DNA of 64,000 nucleotides from positions 558,001 through 622,000 of the forward strand of contig JAHGAU010000009.1 in assembly GCA_019925105.1 (NCBI GenBank), read 5' to 3'. Below are positions 44,195 through 53,723 of the stretch, one piece after another. The notes under the pieces are model-generated. The model saw nothing but the letters and a program-made list of their open reading frames with translations. It was not told the DNA's origin and ran no database searches. The number at the start of each line of letters is the position of its first letter. Position 1 is the first letter of the stretch. The translations under genes were made by a program, and so were the position numbers. The stretch is from Niebla homalea. Lineage: Eukaryota > Ascomycota > Lecanoromycetes > Lecanorales > Ramalinaceae.

Positions 44195-46497
44195 CTATCC
44201 AAAGAGCCTTCCAATATACTTTGAAATTGCCGACTCAGCTGCCGCGGTTGACTCCCAGAGCCGGACTGTCTTATCCGATGATGCGGACGCGATCTGCCTC
44301 CCGTCCGGCGAAAACGCGACGGCGAAAACCCAACCCCTATAGCCTTTAAGCTTACTACGTAATACCCCTGTAGCTGAGTCCCAGAGCCGGACCGTTTGAT
44401 CTATCGATGCGGACGCGATCTCCTTCCCGTCCGGCGAGAACGCGACGGCCTCAACTATATCCTGATGGCCTATAAGCTTATTACGCAGCGCCCCTGTAGC
44501 CGAGTCCCACAGCCGGACCATCCCATCCATTGATGCGGATGCGATCTGCTTTCCGTCCGGCGAGAACGCGACGGCGAAAACCGCACTCTGTTGGCCTTCC
44601 AGCTTACCAAGTAGCGCCCATGTAGCCGAGTCCCAGAGCCGGACCGTTTTATCCCATGATGCGGACGCGATCTGCTTCCCGTCCGGCGAGAACGCGACGG
44701 CGAGAACCCCATCTTGATGGCCTTCCAGCTTACCACGTAGCGCCCCTGTAGCCGAGTCCCAAAGCCGGACTGTTTTATCCCGTGATGCGGACGCGATCTG
44801 CTTCCCGTCCGGCGAAAACGCGATATCCGTAACCGCGTCATAATGGCCTTGCAACTTGCCACATAGCAGCTTTGTAACCGAGTCCCAGAGCCGGACTGTC
44901 CGATCCATCGATGCGGACGCGATCTGCTTCCCGTCCGGCGAGAACGCGACGGCGAGAACCCCATCTTGATGGCCTTCCAGCTTACCACGTAGCGCCCCTG
45001 TAGCCGAGTCCCAAAGCCGGACTGTTTTATCCCGTGATGCGGACGCGATCTGCTTCCCGTCCGGCGAAAACGCGACGGCGTAAACCGTCAGCAGATGGCC
45101 CTTAAGCTTTTTTCGCATCTTCCAAAAGAAGAAGCTTGCGGATTCTGGCATTGACATTGCTGTTGTGTCAGTAGCTACCCTGTCCTCAAGCGTAATCGTC
45201 GAAATTTGCGTCTCAGGAGTCAGAGGTGAGGCTTGAGTGCTCCAACTAGCAGAAGGCTCGGGATCTGCGTAGTCTAGCGAGGTTGGTAACAATTCGGGGA
45301 TACTAGCTTCTCTATATAGGTATTAGCAATACCATAGTAGTAGTCAGATAAGGAGCCGATGGGATTTTCAATCTCATTCATAGAGTATAATACCTCTCAC
45401 TTTCGGAAACTTTTGTAAGACCATTGACCCATGGATGTTGCAAACAATCCTTCACCCGAGGGCGATCCTCAGATTTCGGCGCCACTAGGCTCCTAATAAG
45501 CTCACATCCTTGTGCGCTTACTTCACTTGCAAACAGGACGTCCGAAGGGAAATTAAAGCTGCCGGCAACATACTGACCCAGACAATACGAATCTTTGAAG
45601 AGGGTTTCGCCGGTAAGTATAAGGAATGCAATAACACCTAAAGACCAGATATCGACAGCATTTGTATACGAATCCTTTGACTCATCACCCGGAGGAAGAA
45701 AGCCGCGTACTTCTGGTGCTGCGAAAGCAGGCGTACCTGTCTGAGTCCGTAGTGCGGTGACTCCCTCATTTGCTCGCTTGCTGATGCCAAAGTCTGCAAT
45801 CTTAACCCACCAGTCCGGGCCTTTAGATGCAATCAATATATTCTGTAATGTTTGTAGCTCGTCAGCGGATGATTAAGTCGAAGGGGACGAAAAGCTAGAC
45901 CCACAGCAGGTTTCAAATCCCTATGAGCGAAGCCAGCTTCATGCATAAAACGTAAGCCTTCGAGAATCTGGGAAACAATTTGCTGGCCTTCCGTTTCTGA
46001 TAGTGGTGAATTGAGGTAAGTTTGTAAGTCACCGTCAGGAAGATATTCCATTGTGATAAAGATACTGTCGTCATTTTCGTACCAGCCAAAAGACTTGACA
46101 AAGATTTCCTCGAACTTAATGAAGATTAGCAGGCAAATAATAGAATAGAAGGAAAATGAATCATTGATAGCACCAAAATTACCTTAGTATGGGAGAACAG
46201 AGCAATTGCTTCCAATTCTCTGTGACAATTGCTATCTTCAGATCTTGGGACCTCCTTCACAGCTCTTACTTCCCCCACGCTAACCCCTTGAATGCATCGC
46301 TGCAACCAGACGACCCCGGAGCCGCCTCGGCCTAATCTCCTCTCTCGCTTCCATCTCTCTTCCTTGCGAGTTCCTCTTATTTTTGTATTGCTGCTAGAAA
46401 CGTATTTGACATGTTGAATATAATCCGGGTTTGTATGGAATTGGGTATCAAGCTTTGAGACTTGTACAAAATCTGGAGATGGTGTCGTGGCGGCCAT
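44195..46497 (-). CDS. Ser/Thr protein kinase fused to seven WD40 repeats
   Basis: Four exons: 46497-46183, 46114-45905, 45842-45394 and 45311-44195 (696 aa). Joins keep frame and rebuild kinase motifs: SHTK-FEEIF, HRDLKPA-NILIASK and SER-EASIPE. The kinase domain (about 45-325) is complete: Gly loop LGRGGSGVVW, Lys in VRAVKEV, Glu in CHRELEAI, HRDLKPANILI, DFG, AAPEVRG, DIWSLGVIAFLILTGE. A short linker leads to seven 42-residue WD40 repeats (about 390-690), enough for one closed propeller. Repeats share AVAFSPDGKQIASAS and TVRLWDSATG almost unchanged, variation being confined to a few positions per repeat; two 166-bp DNA blocks are identical. This pattern of homogenised repeats with few variable sites is typical of fungal NLR recognition domains (HET-E/HNWD). 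A role in non-self recognition is inferred. Confidence 0.9.
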
Positions 46498-47389
46498 AGC
46501 CTATGCTTTTTGGGAGGCAGGGAGCGCCTAATCTACCCGTCATTAGCTCAAACTCACACTTGCACGACTGGATAGCCATCGGTGTTTACCAAAACGTCCC
46601 GTGATGAGCCGGTGTAGTATGGGGGGCGTGCCGAGGACTCCAAAGCCTGAGTCTTGCTTAGGAATCGGCGCCTGAGTCTTCGCAAATGGGGTGAGAGTTG
46701 ACGAGGGTCTGAGGATCTGCGTCTTCCGAATTCATGGGCTGAACGTAAGGCAGGCTTGGGCATGCACTAGATCGTAGAAAGCTGGGATGAACAGCGTCGA
46801 GGTCTTGTGATGTAGATTCAGCTCCGCCGGCAGACAGACTAGTTCAGACCTCCCAACATCTACGCGTTTCAAGTTAATTGCGAATGCTTGGCGCTCAACT
46901 TGAGTGCGCGCATCGTATAAATCCACGTATAAAATGGTCTCTTCTCTTCAGTGTCCTTTCCTACAACGTTTAGTACATATTTAAAGGGTCGGAATGAATA
47001 CTTCAATACTAAGTTTATTCTGTATATGAGTTTAACTTTAAGCATACGTATTATTCAGTCGATTAAACTTAAATCTATTATTGAATACCCCATATTAACT
47101 CGAATCTCGTCTGTTAAAGGATTATTTATATTAAGGCCTTAAGTCTTGACTTATTATCTTAGTTGAAGTACTATAAAGACCTTGGTAGAAAGTAACTCGT
47201 CGAAATTCGCGATTCTGTGAGCCGATTGAAGGGGTACGCGCACTAAAATTGAGCGCCAAGCATTCACAATTAACTTGAAACGCGTAGATAGTTAGCGTCG
47301 GGAAATCCACGTGCAACTCTATAATTCGTCTCCGCAAGCATGTGTGCAATTTTTGGGATCCAGGTGCACAATCATATAACATAGCAAGC
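46498..47389. other. Divergent AT-rich intergenic region of the kinase-WD40 / HeLo-like pair
   Basis: 892 bp between outward-facing start codons. It contains the 52-bp inverted repeat listed separately and an AT-rich core (about 46930-47180). Short open frames on the minus strand arise from the repeat arms and are not taken as genes. Confidence 0.6.
46860..47288. repeat. Inverted repeat, 52-bp arms around an AT-rich core
   Basis: Arm 46860-46911 and the reverse complement of arm 47237-47288 agree at 49 of 52 positions (each beginning TCTACGCGTTTC when read in the same direction). Two mismatches are C/T differences. The enclosed 325 bp are AT-rich. It could be a MITE-like element or an inverted duplication. 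No target-site duplication was identified. Confidence 0.7.
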
Positions 47390-49016
47390 ATGGAAGCCGG
47401 ACTAGCGCTTGCTATTGTGGCAACAATTGATTTATGCTTCAAGTGAGTTGCCAGATTCTCTTCTTCCCTCACTGTTCTACGGCTACTAAACATAGACCAG
47501 ATATGGCAAGATCCTTATCGAGAAATGTGCAACTTTCAAAGGCGCAGAGGCTGAGATAGATGAACGGGTACTCTGCATCGGCAATAACTGGAAACGTACG
47601 ACCATACAATTAGACTTTATCAAGCAGATATGGGAAAGCCTAGACCAGGAACATCAAGCAATTCAGACTCAGACTCTCCAGGTGCTTATTAGCAAGTACA
47701 GAATCATAGCGTCTAAACTTGGCAGCTTATCGAAAGAAAAGTCTGGCCTTCGAGCGATGGACGTAAGGAGATGGAAATATGTCCGGATCAAAAAATGTCT
47801 CGATCAATCTATTGAGGACTTGGCTTCATGGCAGAAGATGTTCGATCCATCTTGGTTCCTCATCCTGAAGGTCTCGAGTCCCTTTATTGATCAGGAACTG
47901 AGCAGAAATCGATTGGCTCTCTCCTCTTTTACGAGCGCGTACAACATCAGAGACGCTCTCAAGGAGCAACCTAGCCAGAAAGTCTCCGTTTTCCTTCCAG
48001 GAGATGTACTCGAGACGGCGTGGATACGCGAAATTCCTTTCGCATCTGCCAAAACCATGCAGAGGGCTGACTCGGATAAATGGCTAGTCATGGACTGTAT
48101 CCCGTGCGATCCGGATGTCGATGTAGGCTCTGTGAAAAAAGATATCAGGGAACTTGCAAGAAAACTTTCATCTGTGGATCCTCTCGTCTTTGGCGTACTC
48201 CAGTGCCTTGGCGTGGTTCAAATTGGTGGCAACAGACCATCCTCGTTCAATTTCATCTTTAAAATACCCAGAGAGCTTAACAACGAGCCTGGAAGTCTTC
48301 GAAGTCACCTCTCCTCAAATCCGAACCTCACACTTACTAATCGTTTTGAGCTTGCAAAACAAATAGCCAAATCCGTCAGCTATATCCATACACTTGGATT
48401 TGTGCATAAGAACGTCCGGCCTGAGACCGTTCTTAGATTCAAAACGGACAATCCTGGGTCCGATTTATTCTTTCTCGTCGGTTTCGAGAGCATACGTACG
48501 GCAGATGCGCGAACATTGCGGTCAGGTGACTCTATTTGGGAGAAGAATCTCTATCGTCACCCACATCGTCAGGGACTGAATCCCGAAGATGTCTATACCA
48601 TGCAACACGACATCTACAGCCTAGGTGTCTGTCTTTTGGAAATCGGATTATGGGAGTCTTTCTTGTCCTATGACAACGATACAACAGCTCCTCTCCCTGC
48701 TGCGGCGCTTGGTGTTCCTCTGGACGGCCCGGAATTCAGACAGCCGGATCTGATGAAAGAGCACCTGACTGCTCTGGCAAGACGAGATCTACCTAAGCGA
48801 ATGGGAGAGCGATACAAGGATATTGTGGTAAACTGTTTAACTTGCCTGGATCAGGATAATGCCGATTTCGGCGATCAGAGCGAATTCGAAGACCAGGACG
48901 GTGTCTTAATGGGTGTGAAATACATTGAAAAGGTTATCGTTCACACAGCATTTACGTGGGGCTTTTGCTTACATTCAATCTAGATACTCATGAAGCTGAA
49001 CGAGATAGTAGTATGA
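47390..49016 (+). CDS. HeLo-like domain / pseudokinase protein
   Basis: Three exons: 47390-47442, 47501-48932 and 48984-49016 (505 aa). Splices give CF-K-YGKILIEKC and, at the end, YIEK-ILMKLNEIVV; without the last splice the frame runs into IVHTAFTW and a later stop. The N-terminus (GLALAIVATIDLCFKYGK) with the following helices (ATFKGAEAEIDERV, TTIQLDFIKQIW, LDQEHQAIQTQTLQ) matches the HeLo-like N-terminal domains of fungal cell-death proteins. The C-terminal half is kinase-like: YIHTLGFVHKNVRPETVL replaces HRDLKP (no catalytic Asp), VGFESIRTAD stands at the DFG place, and QHDIYSLGVCLLEIGLWESF follows. So it is a pseudokinase. I recall this architecture as a common filamentous-fungal family; a role in regulated cell death or signalling is inferred from the HeLo-like part and the neighbouring gene. 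Confidence 0.88.
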
Positions 49017-49780
49017 GGATTTTCAGTGGCGTGACCCAATTTTGATGTCCCGAGTTGGATCGTAGATTCCAAGTGCGGCAACTAGCTCCGCGTTGGCCGT
49101 TATATTCTGACTCAAGAAGCCTATACCTTTAGCGGTTTATCCATAGCTCGATCGCAAGACGCAAATCTAAGCTAAGACTTCCGGCCGGCTATGGTAGATC
49201 CTGACTGTGGCAATCATGCAAATGCTCTCTGGGCCAACAAAAACGGTGCGGAAGGCTGGTTTGGGGCACTTCTCGATAATATCGCCAAGCACGCTTATAC
49301 ACTATTGAAAAGGGCCAAAAATGAGTCCTCGTGGGTGGCGGCGGATTCACAACATTTTGCCCCGGCTTTTTGGTGGCTATGACTTTGTTGTTGTACCTCA
49401 GGGGCACTGCGCTTACACAGACTCTGCCGGCCAACCTTCCCCTTTGGATGCACGCCAAAGCCGGCTTAGTAAACACCGACGAGGTCTCCGTACCGCTGTC
49501 TACTCAATAATCATGTCGTGTGACCACACAAGCGCCTGGACTACTCATTTGCCCCGACCACTCAGCATGTGTACTCTTAAATCCTGACTGTACATCGCAA
49601 AGAGCCATTTGTCCCAGCGCAGTATGATGTTGCATTTCAGAAATGGTAAATCTAATCTCTGCGATGCATGCAGGTGAAGTATGGATATTTTTAGCACTGG
49701 TGAGTGAATATATATGAGGATGGCGTCTGCTCATTCCATTTCATATTGTAGAAGTAAATCAATTGGCAAGAAAAGACACA
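49017..49780. other. Intergenic, decayed sequence
   Basis: Several short open frames near 49190-49590, none with recognisable features. No repeat identified by eye. Confidence 0.4.
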
Positions 49781-49984
49781 ATGTCCAATACCACGTCGTC
49801 GGTAACCCGTATAAAGGCCCAATAATTCACCATGAGAAAGGCGAACTTAATAAAGAAAGCGGATGGACTGACGCGCCTTTATAAAGCTGATGTGGCGTTG
49901 ATTGTCCGACGGAACGGGAAATACTACGTCTATCGTTTTATCGAAAAAGATTCCTGGCCGCTATCCTTAATAGAGATTGTATAA
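49781..49984 (+). pseudogene. MADS-box-like small reading frame with internal stop
   Basis: From ATG 49781 the frame reads VTRIKAQ, a TAA at 49823, then FTMRKANLIKKADGLTRLYK and ADVALIVRRNGKYYVYRF, ending at 49984. The spacing RIK...F..RK..LIKKA..L..L..ADVALIV fits the MADS (SRF-type) DNA-binding motif. TAA from CAA is a C-to-T change, so the copy is probably dead. I recall similar small MADS-like frames in fungal accessory DNA, but the match is short. Confidence 0.5.
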
Positions 49985-50491
49985 GCTTGATGAATCACCG
50001 GGGTAAAAGCTATATTAGTAACAGTAACCTATGACCTTTCCTATCCCTTGCCGGTCATATTATCTCGCGCGGATTTCGAGAAGGAAGCTAGGACCCGAAT
50101 AAACGCGGATCAAACTTACATTGACGAGTATTAAGGAGGTTATAATCTCTGGAGTAGACATACAGTTTAAGGTCCCATCGCTTACATCTCTATACCATAA
50201 ATCCTTTTCGCGGGGTTTTGCAAGTATATCTTATATTCCAGGATCAAGCTGGCGCAATTAATATATAGGAAGGGGCAGCTTCAGCCCTTTTGAAAAGGAT
50301 AGGTCCGCTGGATGTGCCGCTACAAGGCATATTTGCTCGCCAAAGGGGTCAAGCGGGCTTATCTGGGGATCCTGACATTGCCAAGGCAGTACAAGCATTC
50401 TAAAGGATACCGCCGATAATTCTGGGTGCCGAGAGGTTCGACTGCTCTCCCCTCTGGTCCTGGAACGCTGTCCTCCAAACCCTACTCCGGA
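49985..50491. other. AT-rich decayed sequence 3' of the recombinase relic
   Basis: No supported frames on either strand; probably part of the same decayed element. Confidence 0.4.
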
Positions 50492-52308
50492 TCAGAGGAC
50501 GACGAGGACACTGCTTTCGTCTGCAGAGGGGCTACTCGCTGAGCGGCACCGACGGTAAGGCCCTTCAGAGAGATCGCACAGAAAAGCCAGGTCGTCCAGG
50601 ACCGCCTGCAAGTCCTTTTTCCCACTGACCGGTGTGCTAAAGGCTCTCGCAAGCCGTAATCTCACCGGAAACGAGTAAGATTTGGGGATGGTAGCCTCGA
50701 TCGGGGCTCGCCCTTCCACGTTGTACTTTCGCTACTCCAGTAGGTCTCTTGTGGGGGCGTAAGCGTTGTATTCCTTTCGAAGCTATTGCTTATACGCGCG
50801 GCGTTTACAAGCTTTCAGACTATCAAGCCGCTTCTTGATCGATATGTATTGCTAAAGGGCCTTTATATCGGGCGCCTTTACGAGCTTCGATAGTCGGTCC
50901 CTTTATTCCGACAGCTTTATAACGCGTGGGTCGCGGTTGATAATCTATAGCTGCCCGACGGTCAAACGTGTTGGGCGGCGAAGATCGATAATAAGGCGCA
51001 TCGAATTCATAGCTAGATTATTGTTTACGCGAGAACGCGTGCCAAGATAGGCTGCCTTAATATCGAAATTGATCCCACGCGAAAGGTAATCTTTGTCAAA
51101 GGGGGTTGCACTCTTATGCTCTAGTACAAGATTCCGGACGGTTTCGCTGCTGGTAGGATTATCTAAAGGAGCCGGATATCAACCACTGGCTCGCCATTGA
51201 CTTGGGACAGGGCACGTATTATTGATCGCGTTGCCCTGCGCTCTTCAGAAGCAGTAGGTCGTCGCAGTTTCGCTGAACCCGGTTGATTCTCCGAGTCTCT
51301 TCAGCCAATTTATGAAGGTGACAGCGGACAGCGCTAGGCGGGTAGCCCCTAAATACCGGTTGTTTCTTGACATCGTCCTGCCAGGGAATCTTCTGAGAAA
51401 GAAGGCCCGGGTAGACGTGCATATCTAGGACCTCGGAAGGCTGCATGTCTTTGCAGACAAAAGCATGGTCGTTGCGGGCAAGACTGATCATGTGCAAAAC
51501 GATGCACAGGAATAAACAATTGTCCGCGAGGAAGGTAAACGTCTTCCTGATGAGCAAGTCAGCAGGCTACAGCCTTTCAGGTATCTAGCAGCTCACGGTC
51601 TTTTGCTGTTCTTAAGTCTTTTCAATTTCACCCTGAGGACAAGCATTTCCTTCCAGTCCAGCTTCCCTCCTTTTCAAGCCACATAGAGGTCAAGATCTTC
51701 TTATGTGATTGCAAGCAGAGCCCCTGGTCTGGAAGCAGTAAAGCCAGCGAGCAGGATAAGGGCTGCTATTTGAACTCGCTGCCGTTCCTCGGGATATCAT
51801 GCCGGATCTATCATCCAGTGGCAGTGAAGGAGCTTGAGCAAATCATCCGCTTCTAGGAGTGGCTGTTCAGGCGGCTTATTACTCAGATCATACTTGCGCT
51901 TGAAGTCGTTATGGATATACTGCCGCTCACGTTAGTTTGACCTCTGAAGGAGAGCCAAGGGTGTCCATTTCGTACGTCAAAAAGCTGTTTGAAGACGATT
52001 TTATCCAGTGCTTTCCCGCTATTCCATATAGTGTATAGCTAGCTCAGGTTCCGCCAGTACGTTACGACCGAGCTCATATGGGGAACCTTGTACTTCTGCT
52101 TTAGCCATTCCAGAAAAGTTATGCATTGCGGGATGTCTGCCTGCAGGAGCGCCCCACGGTTATTGCCTGACTTGAGACTTTCGCAGAATGCCGTCCATAT
52201 GACCTCCATACGATCAATTTGTCTCTGGGTCGTCTCCGCAAAGTTTCGCCTCGTTCCGAGCTTTCCCAAAGAGCAATTCGTCTGGCACCCAAGGGCCCTG
52301 TTGAACAA
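50492..52308 (-). pseudogene. DUF3435-type tyrosine recombinase (Starship captain-like), heavily mutated
   Basis: Read 52308 to 50492 on the minus strand, pieces in several phases line up in the order of a DUF3435 protein: FLEWLKQKYKVPHMSSVVTY then YWRNLS-stop-LYTIWNSGKALD (52140-51970); DDLLKLLHCHWMIDPA and YPEERQRVQIAALILLAGFT then ASRPGALLA (about 51850-51720); HAFVCKDMQPSEVLDMHVYP and PGLLSQKIPW (about 51475-51380); WLKRLGESTGFSETATTYCF-stop-RAQGNAIN (about 51307-51220); VRNLVLEHKSATPFDKDYLS (about 51135-51075), which should hold the catalytic Tyr; and a tail with RDRLSKLVKAPDIKAL and IKKRLDSLKACKRRAYKQ (about 50900-50770). At least eight stops fit CAG, CAA or CGA changed to TAG, TAA or TGA. 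DUF3435 contains the tyrosine recombinases that mobilise Starship elements. Not functional as read. Confidence 0.85.
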
Positions 52309-52979
52309 ACACTCCTCTGCTTTTGGAAAATCGATCCTATTGAGCTGTCGACTTCCATCTGCTGCTTTTCTTAAAGGACGTGTCTTGCTCCTAGACGCTC
52401 ACTGAAGCTGCTCTTCTCACGGATTTCTTCCATAAGAGCTCACCAGTTTCACCGTTTGGAGCAGGTAGGTCTATGGTTACACAATGATTGCTTCCTCGAA
52501 GAGCCTTGAATGATGGTCTATTATTTCCACTCCCAAAGTTTTCTCTCTTCTCATACAGCTTCCATTCCGTTTGATATAATCAAGAAGAGCATACCTACCG
52601 TTCGACTGCCAACTGCCTATGGGGGTCAGATATCTGCAATGAATCTATCCTGATTCTTCCAACCTCACATGAGCCCAGAACTCGAACCAAACAATAATGT
52701 CACGTCTTGATCGCTCGCTATACTCTTCAACCACAGTGACGAGCTTTGAGCCACCAATTATAAAACGAGGCTGAAGCAGCCTTCGGACTAGCGACACAGC
52801 CACTTCATTCAATCAGCCCCGTGGTACAAATATCCCACTCAGTCCCACCTGCTTGGGTCATTTCACCTTCCCTGCCGCTCTGTTCATTCCTGCTTTTGAA
52901 ACCATTTCTCCTCCCTATACACATTAATTTCGCACAGATCTCGTACCCTTTCCACAAGAACATCAAATAGATCTTCACT
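52309..52979. other. Right flank of the recombinase relic
   Basis: 671 bp between the recombinase 5' end and the next gene. If the relic is a Starship, its 5' border should lie here. No terminal repeat or target duplication found by eye. Confidence 0.4.
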
Positions 52980-53723
52980 ATGCTTCGGAAATTATTCCGC
53001 AGTCGGGACAATGCTGCCGAGGCTGTCAGCACGACAGACAATTCCAGTGCCAGCAAAGTTGAAAGCGACCGGGCATCCATCATCTCAGCAGCGCCTAGCG
53101 TGGCAAGCTCGGTCACTCTTACTGACAACGCTTCTTGGGGAAATGCATCTCTTGCCAGCACGAGTAAGGCAGAGCCAGTCAATGACTCCCAGGAACTCAA
53201 AGCTCAAAATACGCAAGAAAGCTCGCGAGTCACTGGACCAGCAAAAGTTTCGTCCGTTCAAAGTGAGAATGCTTCTTGGGAAAATGCATCTCTTGCCAAC
53301 ACGGACAGGGCAGACCCAATCAATGACTTCCAGGAAATCAAGTCTCAAAGTCCGCAGGATCGTCCGCGAGTCACTGCACCAGAAAAACTTTCGTCAGTTC
53401 GACTGTGCAAACACGAGACTCTTCCATTTGACCGAGCACGCAGAATTGTCAATTTGCCAAAATTCAAGCAAAGCGGGTCCCCTACCCTCGATGCCTTGGG
53501 AGCCCAAAACGTACCCCAACGTTCGCGACCTAGCGCCAGTGTGCGTTATAAATGCACTGATACCTTAGGGATGAGCGTGTCGTGCAACGTGAGCTATGCT
53601 GTCTACCCCGACATTGACTTGAAGGTGGTGGGCTTGATCCTCGAACAGAATTGGACGAAGAGCCATCTGCACAAGGACCTAACCCGCACCTCTGGTGCGG
53701 CTCCAGGAATACCTCTCAAATGA
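52980..53723 (+). CDS. Uncharacterised fungal protein with internal tandem repeat, probably truncated by a frameshift
   Basis: 247-aa frame from ATG 52980. Residues 1-45 are Ser-rich with a basic start (LRKLFRSRD). Two copies of a 47-residue repeat follow (first copies of NASWGNASLAST and NASWENASLANT start 141 bp apart). Residues 135-247 look folded (LCKHETLPFDRARRIVNLPK, then NVSYAVYPDIDLKVVGLILE). The frame ends at GIPLK, but recognisably related coding sequence continues at once in the next phase (see 53677-54217), so the natural protein was probably longer. Family: an unnamed filamentous-fungal protein; function unknown. Confidence 0.55.
   Translation: MLRKLFRSRDNAAEAVSTTDNSSASKVESDRASIISAAPSVASSVTLTDNASWGNASLASTSKAEPVNDSQELKAQNTQESSRVTGPAKVSSVQSENASWENASLANTDRADPINDFQEIKSQSPQDRPRVTAPEKLSSVRLCKHETLPFDRARRIVNLPKFKQSGSPTLDALGAQNVPQRSRPSASVRYKCTDTLGMSVSCNVSYAVYPDIDLKVVGLILEQNWTKSHLHKDLTRTSGAAPGIPLK

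Noticed and set aside
46554..46926. Minus-strand frames upstream of the kinase-WD40 gene
   Set aside because: They overlap the inverted-repeat arm and AT-rich spacer, lack protein-like features and have no plausible splice to the kinase.
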